Assembly: GCA_000720845.1 (NCBI GenBank)
Contig: JODU01000017.1
Coordinates: 254,775 to 318,774, forward strand
Source of the DNA: Kitasatospora aureofaciens
Lineage (GTDB): Bacteria; Actinomycetota; Actinomycetes; Streptomycetales; Streptomycetaceae
Reading direction: 5' to 3'
DNA length: 64,000 nt
Below are positions 51,862 through 60,444 of the stretch, piece by piece. The position numbers were made by a program, and so were the translations under genes. Position 1 is the stretch's first letter. Each line of letters starts with the position of its first letter. The notes beneath the pieces are model-generated. The model saw nothing but the letters and a program-made list of their open reading frames with translations. It had not been told where the DNA came from and did no database searches.

Positions 51862-51999
51862 GTGGCCTGCCCGGTTCACGGCGGCCCCGTCGAGTACGAC
51901 GGCTACAGCAACGACGCCTGGTCATGTCTGCCCGGCCACGGCGGCTACGTCTCCCGCACCTTCCTCGACCTCGACGACGCCTGGCTCCCGGAGTGCCCA
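51862..51999 (+). pseudogene. Decayed tail resembling the one at 53.06 kb
   Basis: In one frame GGPVEYDGYSNDAWSCLPGH continues to YVSRTFLDLDDAWLPECP. This matches the segment at 53059 codon by codon (DG..N, GYVS, LP), so it looks like coding sequence that has lost its start and most of its body. It lies in the 308-bp gap between MarR and the secreted-protein gene and is not a complete gene. Confidence 0.35.
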
Positions 52000-52000
52000 C

Positions 52001-53062
52001 ATGCTGACCCCTTCCCCCCGCCCCAGACCTCGCACCACCCGCGCCCCGAGCGGCACGGTGTGCCTGCTCGCCCTCGTCGGCACGGCCCTCGCCACCGTGC
52101 CCGCCGAGGGCGCCGAGGGCTTCGACCCATCCGCTCCGGTGTCCTGGCGGGCCGACCTGGCCCCGGTCGGCACCGACGACGTCAACGTCCGGTACGACTC
52201 GGGCGCCCTACGGGTGCGCGACGGCTCCGTCAGCCCCGCCTCCCTCGGCCGGGACCGCGGCTACGCGTCCGCGGTACTGGACCCGCACCCCGTGGGCCGT
52301 CCCGTGAACCGGGTCGCCGTGGCCCTCGACGCGACGGTGCCCGACACGGCGAGCGTCGAGGCCGACGTACGCGGACGCGCGGCCGACGGCACCTGGACCG
52401 AGTGGCGGGGTGCGGCGCCCGGCGCCCCGGCCGAACTGCCCCGTGACGTCGTCGACGTCCAGGCCCGGCTCACCCTGTGGAACGCCAAGGGCGGGCCGAC
52501 CGCGGTGGTACGGGCGGTGACCCTGACGGCGGACGACGCGGGCACCGCCCCCGCCGAGCCCGCGCCGACGACCAGGGCCGCCGCCTTCTCCGCCCGCGTC
52601 TACGCCACCCGCGAGGGACTCGTCGGGTACACCACCGCCAACGGGCACGTCATCGAGGCCGACGACCACTTCGTGGCCCTCCCCTCGCGTCGGGCCCTGT
52701 CGCCCAAGGGCAGCGGTCAGTACTCGGTGCAGGTGTGCGGGCCCGCCCGCTGCGAGACGGCGCCGGTCTGGGACGTCGGTCCGTGGAACACGCACGACGA
52801 CCACTGGAACCCCTCGGCGCAGCGCGAGCAGTGGAAGGACCTGCCGCGGGGGCTGGCCCAGGCCCAGGCCGCCTACGAGGACGGCTACAACGGCGGGCGC
52901 GACGAGTTCGGCCGGCAGGTCGCCAACCCGGCAGGCATCGACCTCGCCGACGGCACCTTCTACAACGTCGGTCTCGACGACAACGGCTGGGTGACCGTCA
53001 CCTACCTGTGGACTGAGAGCGGCGGTGACACCACGCCCCTGTCGACCACGGCCGGCTCGTGA
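52001..53062 (+). CDS. Secreted protein with a barwin/RlpA-like C-terminal part
   Basis: 353 residues with a Sec signal (TVCLLALVGTALATVPAEGAEG). Residues about 40-185 form a beta-rich region found in Streptomyces secreted proteins (SAVLDPHPVGRPVNRVAVALDATVPDTASVEADVRGRAADGTWTEWRG). The C-terminal part (about 210-340: TTANGHVIEADDHFVALPSRRA, VCGPARCETAPVWDVGPWN, DLADGTFYNVG) recalls a double-psi beta-barrel/barwin fold with paired Cys and a DVGPWN turn. This is a tentative fold guess; the function is unknown. The TGA stop forms GTGA with an overlapping downstream frame that is a decayed tail. Confidence 0.65.
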   Translation: MLTPSPRPRPRTTRAPSGTVCLLALVGTALATVPAEGAEGFDPSAPVSWRADLAPVGTDDVNVRYDSGALRVRDGSVSPASLGRDRGYASAVLDPHPVGRPVNRVAVALDATVPDTASVEADVRGRAADGTWTEWRGAAPGAPAELPRDVVDVQARLTLWNAKGGPTAVVRAVTLTADDAGTAPAEPAPTTRAAAFSARVYATREGLVGYTTANGHVIEADDHFVALPSRRALSPKGSGQYSVQVCGPARCETAPVWDVGPWNTHDDHWNPSAQREQWKDLPRGLAQAQAAYEDGYNGGRDEFGRQVANPAGIDLADGTFYNVGLDDNGWVTVTYLWTESGGDTTPLSTTAGS

Positions 53063-53200
53063 ACCACGACGGCCACGGCAACGCCGCCCGGCCCCGACAG
53101 CCCGACCACGACGGTTACGTCTCCAACGTCTTCAACGTCTTCATCGACGTGGCCGACGCCCGGCTCCCGGGCGTCCCCACCTGCCGACCCTCCGACAGGG
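53059..53200 (+). pseudogene. Decayed tail homologous to the one at 51.86 kb
   Basis: Reads NHDGHGNAARPRQPDHDGYV then SNVFNVFIDVADARLPGVPTC. It aligns to the segment upstream of the secreted gene (DGY/DGH, GYVS, DADARLP-type end). A 9-bp repeat within it (GTCTTCAAC twice) produced NVFNVF. It runs into unrelated overlapping sequence, so it is not an intact gene. Confidence 0.35.
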
Positions 53201-53224
53201 CGGAACCGGCCGCACAATGGACGC

Positions 53225-53629
53225 ATGACCTCCCCCTCCACCCGGGTCGCCGTGCGGGACGACCAGACGCCCACGCGCACCCGCCTCACGGCCGCCCTGG
53301 CCGCAGCGGTGATCGTCGGCGCCGGACTCGGGCTCAGGGCCGTGGCGGCGGGCGCGGTGGCCAAGTACGGCGGAGACGCGCTGTACACCCTGCTGCTGTT
53401 CGCCCTCGTCCTCCTGGTGGCGCCGAGGACGGCACCGACGAAGGCCGCCGCGTCGGCCCTGGCGGTGAGTTGGGGCGTGGAGTTCCTCCAGCTCACCGAC
53501 GTGCCCGCGCACCTCGCCCGGCAAAGCACGGCGGCCCGTCTGGTCCTGGGTTCCACCTTCAACGCACCGGACCTGTTCTGGTACGCGGTCGGCGCGGCGA
53601 CCGGCCTGCTGGCCGTCAGGCGAGCGTGA
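53225..53629 (+). CDS. DUF2809-family membrane protein
   Basis: 134 residues, four predicted membrane helices. The pattern AGAVAKYGGDALYTLLLFALVLLVAPR, then SWGVEFLQLTDVPAHLARQSTAARLVLGSTFNAPDLFWYAVGA, is characteristic of DUF2809 (VanZ-like neighbours). Function unknown. Its end overlaps the convergent pxpC gene by 14 nt. Confidence 0.85.
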   Translation: MTSPSTRVAVRDDQTPTRTRLTAALAAAVIVGAGLGLRAVAAGAVAKYGGDALYTLLLFALVLLVAPRTAPTKAAASALAVSWGVEFLQLTDVPAHLARQSTAARLVLGSTFNAPDLFWYAVGAATGLLAVRRA

Positions 53630-54473
53630 AGCGCACCGGGGTTCCGGCCACGGCCTGGGCCGCCGCGGCCAGAGCGGGCTCCGGGACGACGGCGACGACG
53701 GGATAGCCGCCCGTCGTCGGGTGGTCGTGCAGGAAGAGCACCGGCCGTCCGTCCGGCGGCACCTGCACCGCGCCCAGGACCATGCCCTCGCTGGGCAGTT
53801 CGCCGGCCGACGCGCGCTCCAGCGAGGGTCCCTCGGTGCGCAGGCCGATGCGATTGCTGTGCGGGGAGACACGGTAGGTGGCCGAGGTGAAGGTGCGCAG
53901 GGCGGCCGGGGTGAACCAGTCGGCGCGGGGGCCGAGCCGTGCCGGCAGGACCAGTTCGGCGGGCGGTCCGGGCCAGGGCGCGGCGACCGGCGCCGGCACC
54001 GGCCGCGCGGGGGTGCCCACCGCGACGAGGTCCCCGTCCCGCAGGGGCTCCGGGCCCAGACCCGACAGCAGGTCCGTCGAGCGGCTGCCCAGGACCGGTT
54101 CGGCGGCGATGCCACCCGCGACGGCCACGTACGAGCGGACGCCCGCGGTCGCCGCCCCCACGTCCAGGACCGAACCCGCCGGCACCCGCACCGGGGCGCC
54201 CCAGGCGACCGGTCCGCCGTCGACCGTCACCGGGCAGGGCGCACCGCCGACCACGGCGGTGACGTCCTGGTCGGGCCGCAGGGCGCAGCCGGTCAGGGTC
54301 GTCTCCAGGACGGCGGCGTCCGGAGCGTTGCCCAGGAGACGGTTGGCCAGCCGCATCGCGGGCGCGTCCAGCGCACCGGAGCGGGGTACGCCCAGATGGG
54401 CGTGACCGGGCCGGCCCGAGTCCTGCACCGTCGTGAGCGCCCCGGAGCGCACGATCGTGAGCTTCGTCGTCAT
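53616..54473 (-). CDS. pxpC: 5-oxoprolinase subunit PxpC (biotin-dependent-carboxyltransferase-like)
   Basis: 285 residues. LTIVRSGALTTVQDSGRPGHAHLGVPRSGALD is the family opening; the AHS2 (KipA) fold continues with RVSPHSNRIGLRTEGPSL and VLFLHDHPTTGGYPVVAVV. PxpB and PxpC together carry out ATP-driven hydrolysis of 5-oxoproline to glutamate with PxpA. It is third in the pxpA-pxpB-pxpC operon, overlapping pxpB by 4 nt (ATGA). Confidence 0.93.
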   Translation of the reverse strand: MTTKLTIVRSGALTTVQDSGRPGHAHLGVPRSGALDAPAMRLANRLLGNAPDAAVLETTLTGCALRPDQDVTAVVGGAPCPVTVDGGPVAWGAPVRVPAGSVLDVGAATAGVRSYVAVAGGIAAEPVLGSRSTDLLSGLGPEPLRDGDLVAVGTPARPVPAPVAAPWPGPPAELVLPARLGPRADWFTPAALRTFTSATYRVSPHSNRIGLRTEGPSLERASAGELPSEGMVLGAVQVPPDGRPVLFLHDHPTTGGYPVVAVVPEPALAAAAQAVAGTPVRFTLA

Positions 54474-55195
54474 GCCCCGGCCTCCGGTCCCGTCCCGACC
54501 GCCCCGGTGCCGCCGGTCGCGGTGCCCGCCGTAGCCGCGCCGTCCGCCGTGACAAACCGCACACGCGTCCCCGGCGTGAGGAGCGCGGCCCGCTCCCGTG
54601 CCGGGTCCCACAGCGGCCGTGGGTCGGGCATGGTGCCGATCAGCTGCCAGCCGCCGGGGGTGGCGCGGGGGTAGACCGCGCTGTACGGACCGGCGAGGGC
54701 CACCGCGCCCGCCGGGACGCGGGTCCTGGGCGTGGACCGGCGGGGGACGTGCAGCCGAGGGGGCAGTCCGGTGAGGTAGCCGAACCCGGGCGCGAACCCG
54801 CAGAAGGCGACCCGGTAGGTGTGCGAGCCGTGCAGGGCGCCGACCTCGTCACTACCGACGCCCCACAGGGCCGCCACGTCGGCCAGGTCCGGGCCGTCGT
54901 ACCGCACGGGGATCTCCACCACGTCCCCGGTGTCGTCCGCGACCGGCGGCACCTCCCAGCCGGCGATCCGGTGGGCCAGCGCCTCGGGGTCCGGCACCCC
55001 GTCCAGCAGCACGGTCCGCGCCCCCGGCACGATCTCCCCGACCGGGGGCAGGGTCCCGGCCGCGCGCCGGCGCAGCACCTCGGCGTGGAAGGCGGCGGTG
55101 CGCCCGGCGTCGGGCAGCTCGACGAGCAGGGCGTGGCGACCGGCGGGGCGGGCCGTGAGCGACCCGGTGTGCGTCGTGGGGCCGTCGTCCGTCAT
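54470..55195 (-). CDS. pxpB: 5-oxoprolinase subunit PxpB (KipI/AHS1 family)
   Basis: 241 residues from ATG 55195. AHS1 motifs: HGSHTYRVAFCGFAPGFGYLTGLPPRLHVPRRSTPRTRVPAGAVALAGPYSAVYPRATPGGWQLIG. The family was first named KipI for a kinase inhibitor, but in this operon it is part of the 5-oxoprolinase. Overlaps both neighbours by 4 nt. The extreme C-terminus is Gly/Ala/Thr-rich. Confidence 0.93.
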   Translation of the reverse strand: MTDDGPTTHTGSLTARPAGRHALLVELPDAGRTAAFHAEVLRRRAAGTLPPVGEIVPGARTVLLDGVPDPEALAHRIAGWEVPPVADDTGDVVEIPVRYDGPDLADVAALWGVGSDEVGALHGSHTYRVAFCGFAPGFGYLTGLPPRLHVPRRSTPRTRVPAGAVALAGPYSAVYPRATPGGWQLIGTMPDPRPLWDPARERAALLTPGTRVRFVTADGAATAGTATGGTGAVGTGPEAGA

Positions 55196-55944
55196 GCGAA
55201 CGCCCCGATCCCGACCCCGGACGTCTCCAGCGCCTCGCGCACCCGGGCCGCGATCCGGGCGGCGTTCGGGGTGTCGCCGTGCACGCACAGGGAGCGGGCG
55301 GCCACCGCGACCGTCGTACCGTCCGCGGCCTCGACGGAGCCCTCCACGGCGAACGCCACCGCACGCCGTACGACCGCGTCCTCGTCCGTCACCACCGAGC
55401 CCGCCTCACGGCGGGGGACCAGGGTGCCCGCCGCGGTGTAGGCGCGGTCAGCGAAGGCCTCCGGGACGCCGGTGAGCCCCGCGTCCGCGGCGGCCGTGAG
55501 CAGCCGCGAGCCGGGGAGTCCCAGCACGGGCAGCGCGCCGCCCGCCAGCCGTACCCCGGCCACCACGGCGCGGGCCTGCTCGTCGTCGTGGACGGTGCGG
55601 TTGTAGAGGGCGCCGTGCGGCTTCACGTAGGCCACCCGGGCCCCGGCGGCTTCGGCGAACACCCGGAGCGCGCCGATCTGGTACGCCACCTCCGCCGCCA
55701 GCTCGTCGGAGGGCACGTCCATGGCCCGCCGGCCGAAGCCCGCCAGGTCGCGGTAGGACACCTGAGCCCCGATCCGCACCCCGCGCTCGGCGGCGAGGTC
55801 GCAGACACGGCGCATCACCGCGGGGTCGCCCGCGTGGAAGCCGCAGGCGACGTTGGCGCTGGTGACGACGGAGAGCAGGGCGTCGTCGTCGGTGAGGGTC
55901 CAGCGGCCGAAGCCTTCACCGAGATCTGCGTTGAGGTCGATCAC
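55192..55944 (-). CDS. pxpA: 5-oxoprolinase subunit PxpA (LamB/YcsF family)
   Basis: 250 residues from GTG 55944 (AAGG upstream). IDLNADLGEGFGRWTLTDDDALLSVVTSANVACGFHAGDPAVMRR is diagnostic for LamB/YcsF, followed by YVKPHGALYN. First gene of the minus-strand 5-oxoprolinase operon; the GATCGTT palindromes upstream are shared with the divergent DUF969 operon. 5-Oxoproline forms spontaneously from glutamine and is released by pyroglutamyl peptidase, encoded across the divide. Confidence 0.95.
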   Translation of the reverse strand: MIDLNADLGEGFGRWTLTDDDALLSVVTSANVACGFHAGDPAVMRRVCDLAAERGVRIGAQVSYRDLAGFGRRAMDVPSDELAAEVAYQIGALRVFAEAAGARVAYVKPHGALYNRTVHDDEQARAVVAGVRLAGGALPVLGLPGSRLLTAAADAGLTGVPEAFADRAYTAAGTLVPRREAGSVVTDEDAVVRRAVAFAVEGSVEAADGTTVAVAARSLCVHGDTPNAARIAARVREALETSGVGIGAFA

Positions 55945-55959
55945 ACCTTGAAAGTAAAC

Positions 55960-55974
55960 GATCGTTGAACGATC
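55960..55974. promoter_or_regulatory. Palindrome GATCGTTGAACGATC, copy 1
   Basis: A perfect 7-bp-arm palindrome, 15 nt upstream of pxpA. An identical-arm copy lies 72 bp away at 56032, so both divergent operons probably share one regulator, which is not encoded in the window. Confidence 0.75.
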
Positions 55975-56031
55975 CGACAAGACACTGCCCGTGCGGCCGC
56001 CCGCGAGGACGAGGGAATTCACCTCTTGTTA

Positions 56032-56046
56032 GATCGTTCAACGATC
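56032..56046. promoter_or_regulatory. Palindrome GATCGTTCAACGATC, copy 2
   Basis: Same arms as copy 1 (centre base C instead of G), 115 nt upstream of the DUF969 start. Confidence 0.75.
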
Positions 56047-56161
56047 GCTAGTGTCCGTGCATCTGCCACGTATCTGGAGCTATGGTCCCCGGGACCGATG
56101 AGTCACGTTCCGAAGCTCCGGATCCGTGCCCTGCCCCCTCATGCCTGAAGAAGGCCACCGA

Positions 56162-56881
56162 ATGATCGTTCTCCTCGGTGTGGTCGTGGTGATCCTCGGA
56201 TTCGTCACGCGCCGCAACCCCGTCCTCGTGGTGGGCGTCGCCGGTATCGTCACCGGACTGCTCGGCAAGATGAACCCGCTGGAGGTCCTCGCGGCCTTCG
56301 GCCGGTCGTTCGCCGACAGCCGCTCGGTCACCGTCTACGCCATCGTGCTCCCGGTGATCGGGCTGCTCGAGCGCTACGGCCTGCGCGAGCAGGCCCGCAA
56401 TCTCATCGGCCGCCTGGGCAAGCTCAGCGCCGGCCGGTTCCTCACCGTCTACCTGCTGGTCCGGCAGGTCACCGCGGCCTTCGGCCTGAACAGCATCGGC
56501 GGCCCGGCACAGACCGTGCGGCCCCTGGTGGCACCGATGGCCGAGGCCGCCGCCGAACGCTCCACCGGGGCCAAGCTGCCCGACAAGCTGCGCGAGAAGG
56601 TCCGCTCCTACTCGGCCTCGGCCGACACCGTGGGCGTCTTCTTCGGCGAGGACTGCTTCATCGCCATCGGCTCCATCCTCCTGATCACCGGCTTCGTGAA
56701 CTCCACGTACCACCAGGACATCGAGCCGACCCAGCTCGCCCTGTGGGCGATCCCGCTGGCCGTCTGCGCCTTCCTCATCCACGGCGCCCGGCTGCTGCTC
56801 ATGGACAAGCAGCTCGAACGCGAGATGGCGCAGGCCGCCGCCGAGCACGACCTGCCGCTTCCCGAGGGGGCCGACAAATGA
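56162..56881 (+). CDS. DUF969 membrane protein, putative 5-oxoproline transporter part
   Basis: 239 residues, about six membrane helices (MIVLLGVVVVILGFVTRRNPVLVVGVAGIVTGLL..., then GRFLTVYLLVRQVTAAFGLNSIGGPAQTVRPLV). DUF969 and DUF979 are always paired and recur with pcp and pxpABC genes, for which a 5-oxoproline transport role has been proposed. It ends in ATGA overlap with DUF979. Start ATG 56162; upstream codons from 56126 would extend into the promoter region. Confidence 0.9.
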   Translation: MIVLLGVVVVILGFVTRRNPVLVVGVAGIVTGLLGKMNPLEVLAAFGRSFADSRSVTVYAIVLPVIGLLERYGLREQARNLIGRLGKLSAGRFLTVYLLVRQVTAAFGLNSIGGPAQTVRPLVAPMAEAAAERSTGAKLPDKLREKVRSYSASADTVGVFFGEDCFIAIGSILLITGFVNSTYHQDIEPTQLALWAIPLAVCAFLIHGARLLLMDKQLEREMAQAAAEHDLPLPEGADK

Positions 56882-57852
56882 TCAAGGTCGAATGGCTGTA
56901 CTGGCTGATAGGCCTCGTCTTCGTCGTGATGGCCGTGCAGATGGCCACCGACCGCAGCAACCCCAAGCGGTGGACGTCCGCCGCGTTCTGGGGCCTGCTC
57001 GGACTCACCTTCCCCTACGGCACCGGCGTCGCCAACGCCACCGCGGACAACGGTGGCTGGACCCTGCCCGCCGAACCGCTCGGCGTCGCCGTCCTCGCCC
57101 TGATCGTGCTGGCCGGCTTCAACTTCCTCGGCAAGGGCGTCCCGGTCACCACCACCGGCGAACAGCGCGAGGCCGCGGCCGCCCGGCTCGGCAACAAGAT
57201 CTTCATCCCGGCGCTGACCATCCCGCTCGTCGCCATCGTCTGCGCCTCCGTCCTCGACGAGTCCGGGCTCTTCGAGTCGGGCAAGGCCACCCTCCTCGGG
57301 CTCGGCCTCGGCTGCATCGCCGCACTCGTCGTCGGCATGTTCGTCACCGGCGAGAAGAGGGTCTCCGTCCCGGTCCACTCCGGCCGCTCCATGCTGGAGG
57401 CGATGGGCTCCGCCCTGCTGCTGCCCCAGCTGCTGGCCGTACTCGGCTCGATCTTCGCCGCCGCCGGGGTGGGCGACCAGGTCGGCGACATCATGAACAA
57501 GGTCCTCCCCGACGACTCGAAGTACCTCGCCGTACTCGCCTACTGCGTCGGCATGTTCCTGTTCACCGTGATCATGGGCAACGCCTTCGCCGCCTTCCCC
57601 GTGATGACGGCGGCGATCGGCTGGCCCGTGCTCATCCAGCAGATGCACGGCAACGAGCCCGCCGTCCTTGCGATCGGCATGCTGGCCGGCTTCGCCGGCA
57701 CCCTGTGCACCCCGATGGCCGCCAACTTCAACATCGTCCCGGCCACCCTGCTCGAACTGAAGGACCAGTACGGGCCGATCAAGGCACAGCTGCCGACGGG
57801 CATCGCCCTGCTCGGCTGCTGCACCGTCATCATGGCGCTCTTCGCCTTCTGA
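56878..57852 (+). CDS. DUF979 membrane protein, partner of DUF969
   Basis: 324 residues with about ten membrane helices (WLYWLIGLVFVVMAVQMATDRSNPKRWTSAAFWGLLGLTF at the start; NAFAAFPVMTAAIGWPVLI near the end). Translationally coupled to DUF969 through ATGA. The conserved block FAGTLCTPMAANFNIVPATLLELKD is typical of the family. It should form a two-component permease with DUF969; its substrate is inferred from context. Confidence 0.9.
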   Translation: MIKVEWLYWLIGLVFVVMAVQMATDRSNPKRWTSAAFWGLLGLTFPYGTGVANATADNGGWTLPAEPLGVAVLALIVLAGFNFLGKGVPVTTTGEQREAAAARLGNKIFIPALTIPLVAIVCASVLDESGLFESGKATLLGLGLGCIAALVVGMFVTGEKRVSVPVHSGRSMLEAMGSALLLPQLLAVLGSIFAAAGVGDQVGDIMNKVLPDDSKYLAVLAYCVGMFLFTVIMGNAFAAFPVMTAAIGWPVLIQQMHGNEPAVLAIGMLAGFAGTLCTPMAANFNIVPATLLELKDQYGPIKAQLPTGIALLGCCTVIMALFAF

Positions 57853-57888
57853 TCCCCGCCACCTCGACCCGCACGGCAAGGAACACCC

Positions 57889-58539
57889 ATGACCCGCGTC
57901 CTCATCACCGGCTTCGCCCCCTTCGGCGGGGAGCGCGTGAACCCGTCCTGGCAGGCGGCCCGTCTGGTGGCCGCCGAACCGCCCGCCGGGCTCACCGTCA
58001 CCGCCGCCGAACTGCCCTGCGTCTTCGGCGAGTCCCTGGACGCCCTGCGCGACGCCGTCCGGGCGCAGGACCCCGACCTGGTGCTCTGCCTGGGGCAGGC
58101 GGGCGGACGCCCCGGCGTCACCGTCGAGCGGGTCGCCATCAACGTCGACGACGCCCGCATCCCCGACAACGCGGGCGGGCAGCCCATCGACGAACCGGTG
58201 GTCCCGGACGGCCCCGCCGCCTACTTCTCCACCCTCCCCGTCAAGGCGTGCGTCGCCGCAATGCGCGAGGCCGGGGTCCCGGCCGCCGTCTCCAACACGG
58301 CCGGCACCTTCGTCTGCAACCACGTGGCCTACGGCCTCGGCCACCTCATCGCCACCGAGTTCCCGCACCTGCGCGGCGGCTTCGCGCACGTGCCCTGGGC
58401 CCCGGAACAGGTGCCCGACGGCACCGCGCCCGCCCTCCCGCCCGCCACCGTCGCGCACGGCCTGCGCGCCCTGCTGGCCACCGCCGCCCGCACCCCCGCC
58501 GCGCAGGACCTCAAGGTCACCGAAGGAGCCACCCACTGA
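57889..58539 (+). CDS. pcp: Pyroglutamyl peptidase I
   Basis: 216 residues. MTRVLITGFAPFGGERVNPSW opens the family; catalytic Glu (GVTVERVAIN), Cys (SNTAGTFVCNHV) and His (GGFAHVP) are all present. It removes N-terminal pyroglutamate from peptides, giving 5-oxoproline for PxpABC. No signal peptide, so intracellular. The stop overlaps the next start by 1 nt (TGATG). Confidence 0.95.
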   Translation: MTRVLITGFAPFGGERVNPSWQAARLVAAEPPAGLTVTAAELPCVFGESLDALRDAVRAQDPDLVLCLGQAGGRPGVTVERVAINVDDARIPDNAGGQPIDEPVVPDGPAAYFSTLPVKACVAAMREAGVPAAVSNTAGTFVCNHVAYGLGHLIATEFPHLRGGFAHVPWAPEQVPDGTAPALPPATVAHGLRALLATAARTPAAQDLKVTEGATH

Positions 58540-59564
58540 TGCCGCTCAGCGCCCACGCGGCCCCCTTCGCCCAGCTCGCCCTGGCGAACATCACCCGCGA
58601 GTACCCCAACTTCCCCGCCCACCTGATCACCTCCGCCGACGAGCACCTCGCACCCCGCTCCCTGCACCCCGCCTTCTACGGTGCCTACGACTGGCACTCC
58701 TCGGTGCACATGCACTGGCTGCTGGTCCGCCTGCTCCGCCGCCACGGCGGCACCCCCGCACTGCCGGACACCGAGGCCGCCGTCGCCGCGCTCGACCGCC
58801 ACCTCACCCCCGAGTACCTCGCCACCGAGGCCGCGTACCTGCGCGACCGTCCCTCCTTCGAGCGCCCCTACGGCTGGGCGTGGCTGCTCGCGCTCGCCGC
58901 CGAGTGCCGGGCACACGGGGGCACGGAGGGCGAGCGCTGGGCCGGTGCGCTGAAGCCGGCCGTGGACGCCGTCGACCGGCTGCTGGCCGACTGGCTGCCC
59001 AAGGCCACCTACCCGGTGCGCCACGGCAACCACCCCAACAGCGCCTTCGCACTGGGCCTCGCACTCGACTCGGGCGAACTGTCCGCCGGGACAGACCGAG
59101 CCGTACGGGAGCGCCTGCTCAGCTGGTTCGCCGACGACCACGACGCGCCCGCGCACTGGGAACCGTCGGGGCAGGACTTCCTGTCCCCGGCGCTCACCGA
59201 GGCCGACGCGATGCGCAGGGTCCTCGCGCCGGACCGGCTCGCGCGGTGGCTCGACCGCTTCCTGCCCGGACTCGGCGCCGGTGCCCCCTGCGCCCTGCTG
59301 GAGGTGCCGGTCGTCTCCGACCACGCCGACCCGCAGATCGGGCATCTGCTCGGCCTGACGCTCAGCAGAGCCGCCGCGCTGCGCTCCCTCGCCGACGCCC
59401 TGGCCGACGGGCCGGTCCGCGCCCGCCTGGACGAGGCGGCCCGGGCACATCTCGCCGCGGGCCTGCCGGCGGTGGAGCGCGGTGACTTCACCACCGACCA
59501 CTGGCTGGCGACCTTCGCCGCCCTGGCGCTCGACCCCCTGGCCCCGGTGGCCGCGCGGCCCTGA
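58539..59564 (+). CDS. DUF2891 protein coupled to pyroglutamyl peptidase
   Basis: 341 residues, no signal peptide and no membrane helices. SLHPAFYGAYDWHSSVHMHWLLVRLLRRH is the signature region of DUF2891; the helix-rich body (ERPYGWAWLLALAAEC, VRHGNHPNSAFALGLALDS, WEPSGQDFLSPALTEADAMRRVL) fits an alpha/alpha toroid with conserved His, Trp and Asp residues that could form a metal or substrate site. The stop/start overlap with pcp indicates tight coupling. A role in processing pyroglutamyl or acyl-amino substrates is only inferred. Confidence 0.85.
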   Translation: MPLSAHAAPFAQLALANITREYPNFPAHLITSADEHLAPRSLHPAFYGAYDWHSSVHMHWLLVRLLRRHGGTPALPDTEAAVAALDRHLTPEYLATEAAYLRDRPSFERPYGWAWLLALAAECRAHGGTEGERWAGALKPAVDAVDRLLADWLPKATYPVRHGNHPNSAFALGLALDSGELSAGTDRAVRERLLSWFADDHDAPAHWEPSGQDFLSPALTEADAMRRVLAPDRLARWLDRFLPGLGAGAPCALLEVPVVSDHADPQIGHLLGLTLSRAAALRSLADALADGPVRARLDEAARAHLAAGLPAVERGDFTTDHWLATFAALALDPLAPVAARP

Positions 59565-59571
59565 CGCCGGG

Positions 59572-60363
59572 TCACCCGCTGCGTGCCGGCGCCCGCCTGA
59601 CCGGCAGCAGCGTCTCGACCTCGCCCTGGCCGAGGTGGTCCAGGATCAGTCCGTTGACCAAGGTCGCCTTCTCCAGCGGCACCAGGTGGGAGGCGCCGGG
59701 CACGACGGCGAGCTGGGCACCGGGCACGGCGCGGTACAGGGCGGTCGTGTGCTCCAGCGTCATCAGGTCGTCGTCAGCGGCCATGACCAGGGTGGGCGCC
59801 CGGACGCGGGCCAGCTCGTAGGTGGTGAGCGTCGGCTGGGTGCGCCACATGTCGAGCACCTTCGCCGCCACCACCGGCCAGTGGTCCGCGCCGTCCGGCG
59901 AGACCGCCTCGTACAGCTCGCGGAAGAACGCCAGGTCCGGTCCCTCGGGCGTCATCGCGTCGAGCATGCCGGGCGCGGCGAAGCACTCGGTCGCGGGACG
60001 GAAGTTGGCCCCGATCACCACGACCCCGCGCACCAGATCGGGCCGGGCGACGGCGACGAGCAGCGCGACGACCCCGCCGTCGCTCCAGCCGACCAGGTGT
60101 GCGGGGCCGCCCACGACGGTCTCGACGAACGCCACCGTGTCCTCGGCCATGTCCTGGTAGGTGAGCGGGCCCGGCACGTCCGGGGTGTGCCCGTGCGCGC
60201 GCCGCTCGGGCAGGAAGACCCGGTACCCGGCGGCGAGATCGGGACGCTGCGCTCCCCACGTGTCGTTGGTGCACAGACCGCCGTGCAGCAGGACCAGCGG
60301 CTCGCCGTCTCCCTCGGTCTCGTACCAGGTCCTGACCCCGGGAAGGTCCGCGTAGTCGCCCAT
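59572..60363 (-). CDS. Alpha/beta hydrolase
   Basis: 263 residues from ATG 60363 (GTG 60396 is an alternative). PLVLLHGGLCTNDTWGAQRPDLAAGYRVFLPERRAHGHT, VGWSDGGVVALLVAVARPD (nucleophile Ser in GWSDGG, a form seen in lipase/esterase relatives), LVMAADDDLMTLE (acid) and GASHLVPLEKA (His). Substrate unknown. Convergent with DUF2891 (7-nt gap). Confidence 0.85.
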   Translation of the reverse strand: MGDYADLPGVRTWYETEGDGEPLVLLHGGLCTNDTWGAQRPDLAAGYRVFLPERRAHGHTPDVPGPLTYQDMAEDTVAFVETVVGGPAHLVGWSDGGVVALLVAVARPDLVRGVVVIGANFRPATECFAAPGMLDAMTPEGPDLAFFRELYEAVSPDGADHWPVVAAKVLDMWRTQPTLTTYELARVRAPTLVMAADDDLMTLEHTTALYRAVPGAQLAVVPGASHLVPLEKATLVNGLILDHLGQGEVETLLPVRRAPARSG

Positions 60364-60444
60364 CGCCCAGGCCCTCTCCGGCCGCCAGTCGCTCACCGCC
60401 AGTCTCCGCCGGGGCCCGCACACCCGCAACGCGGGGGAGGAGGG

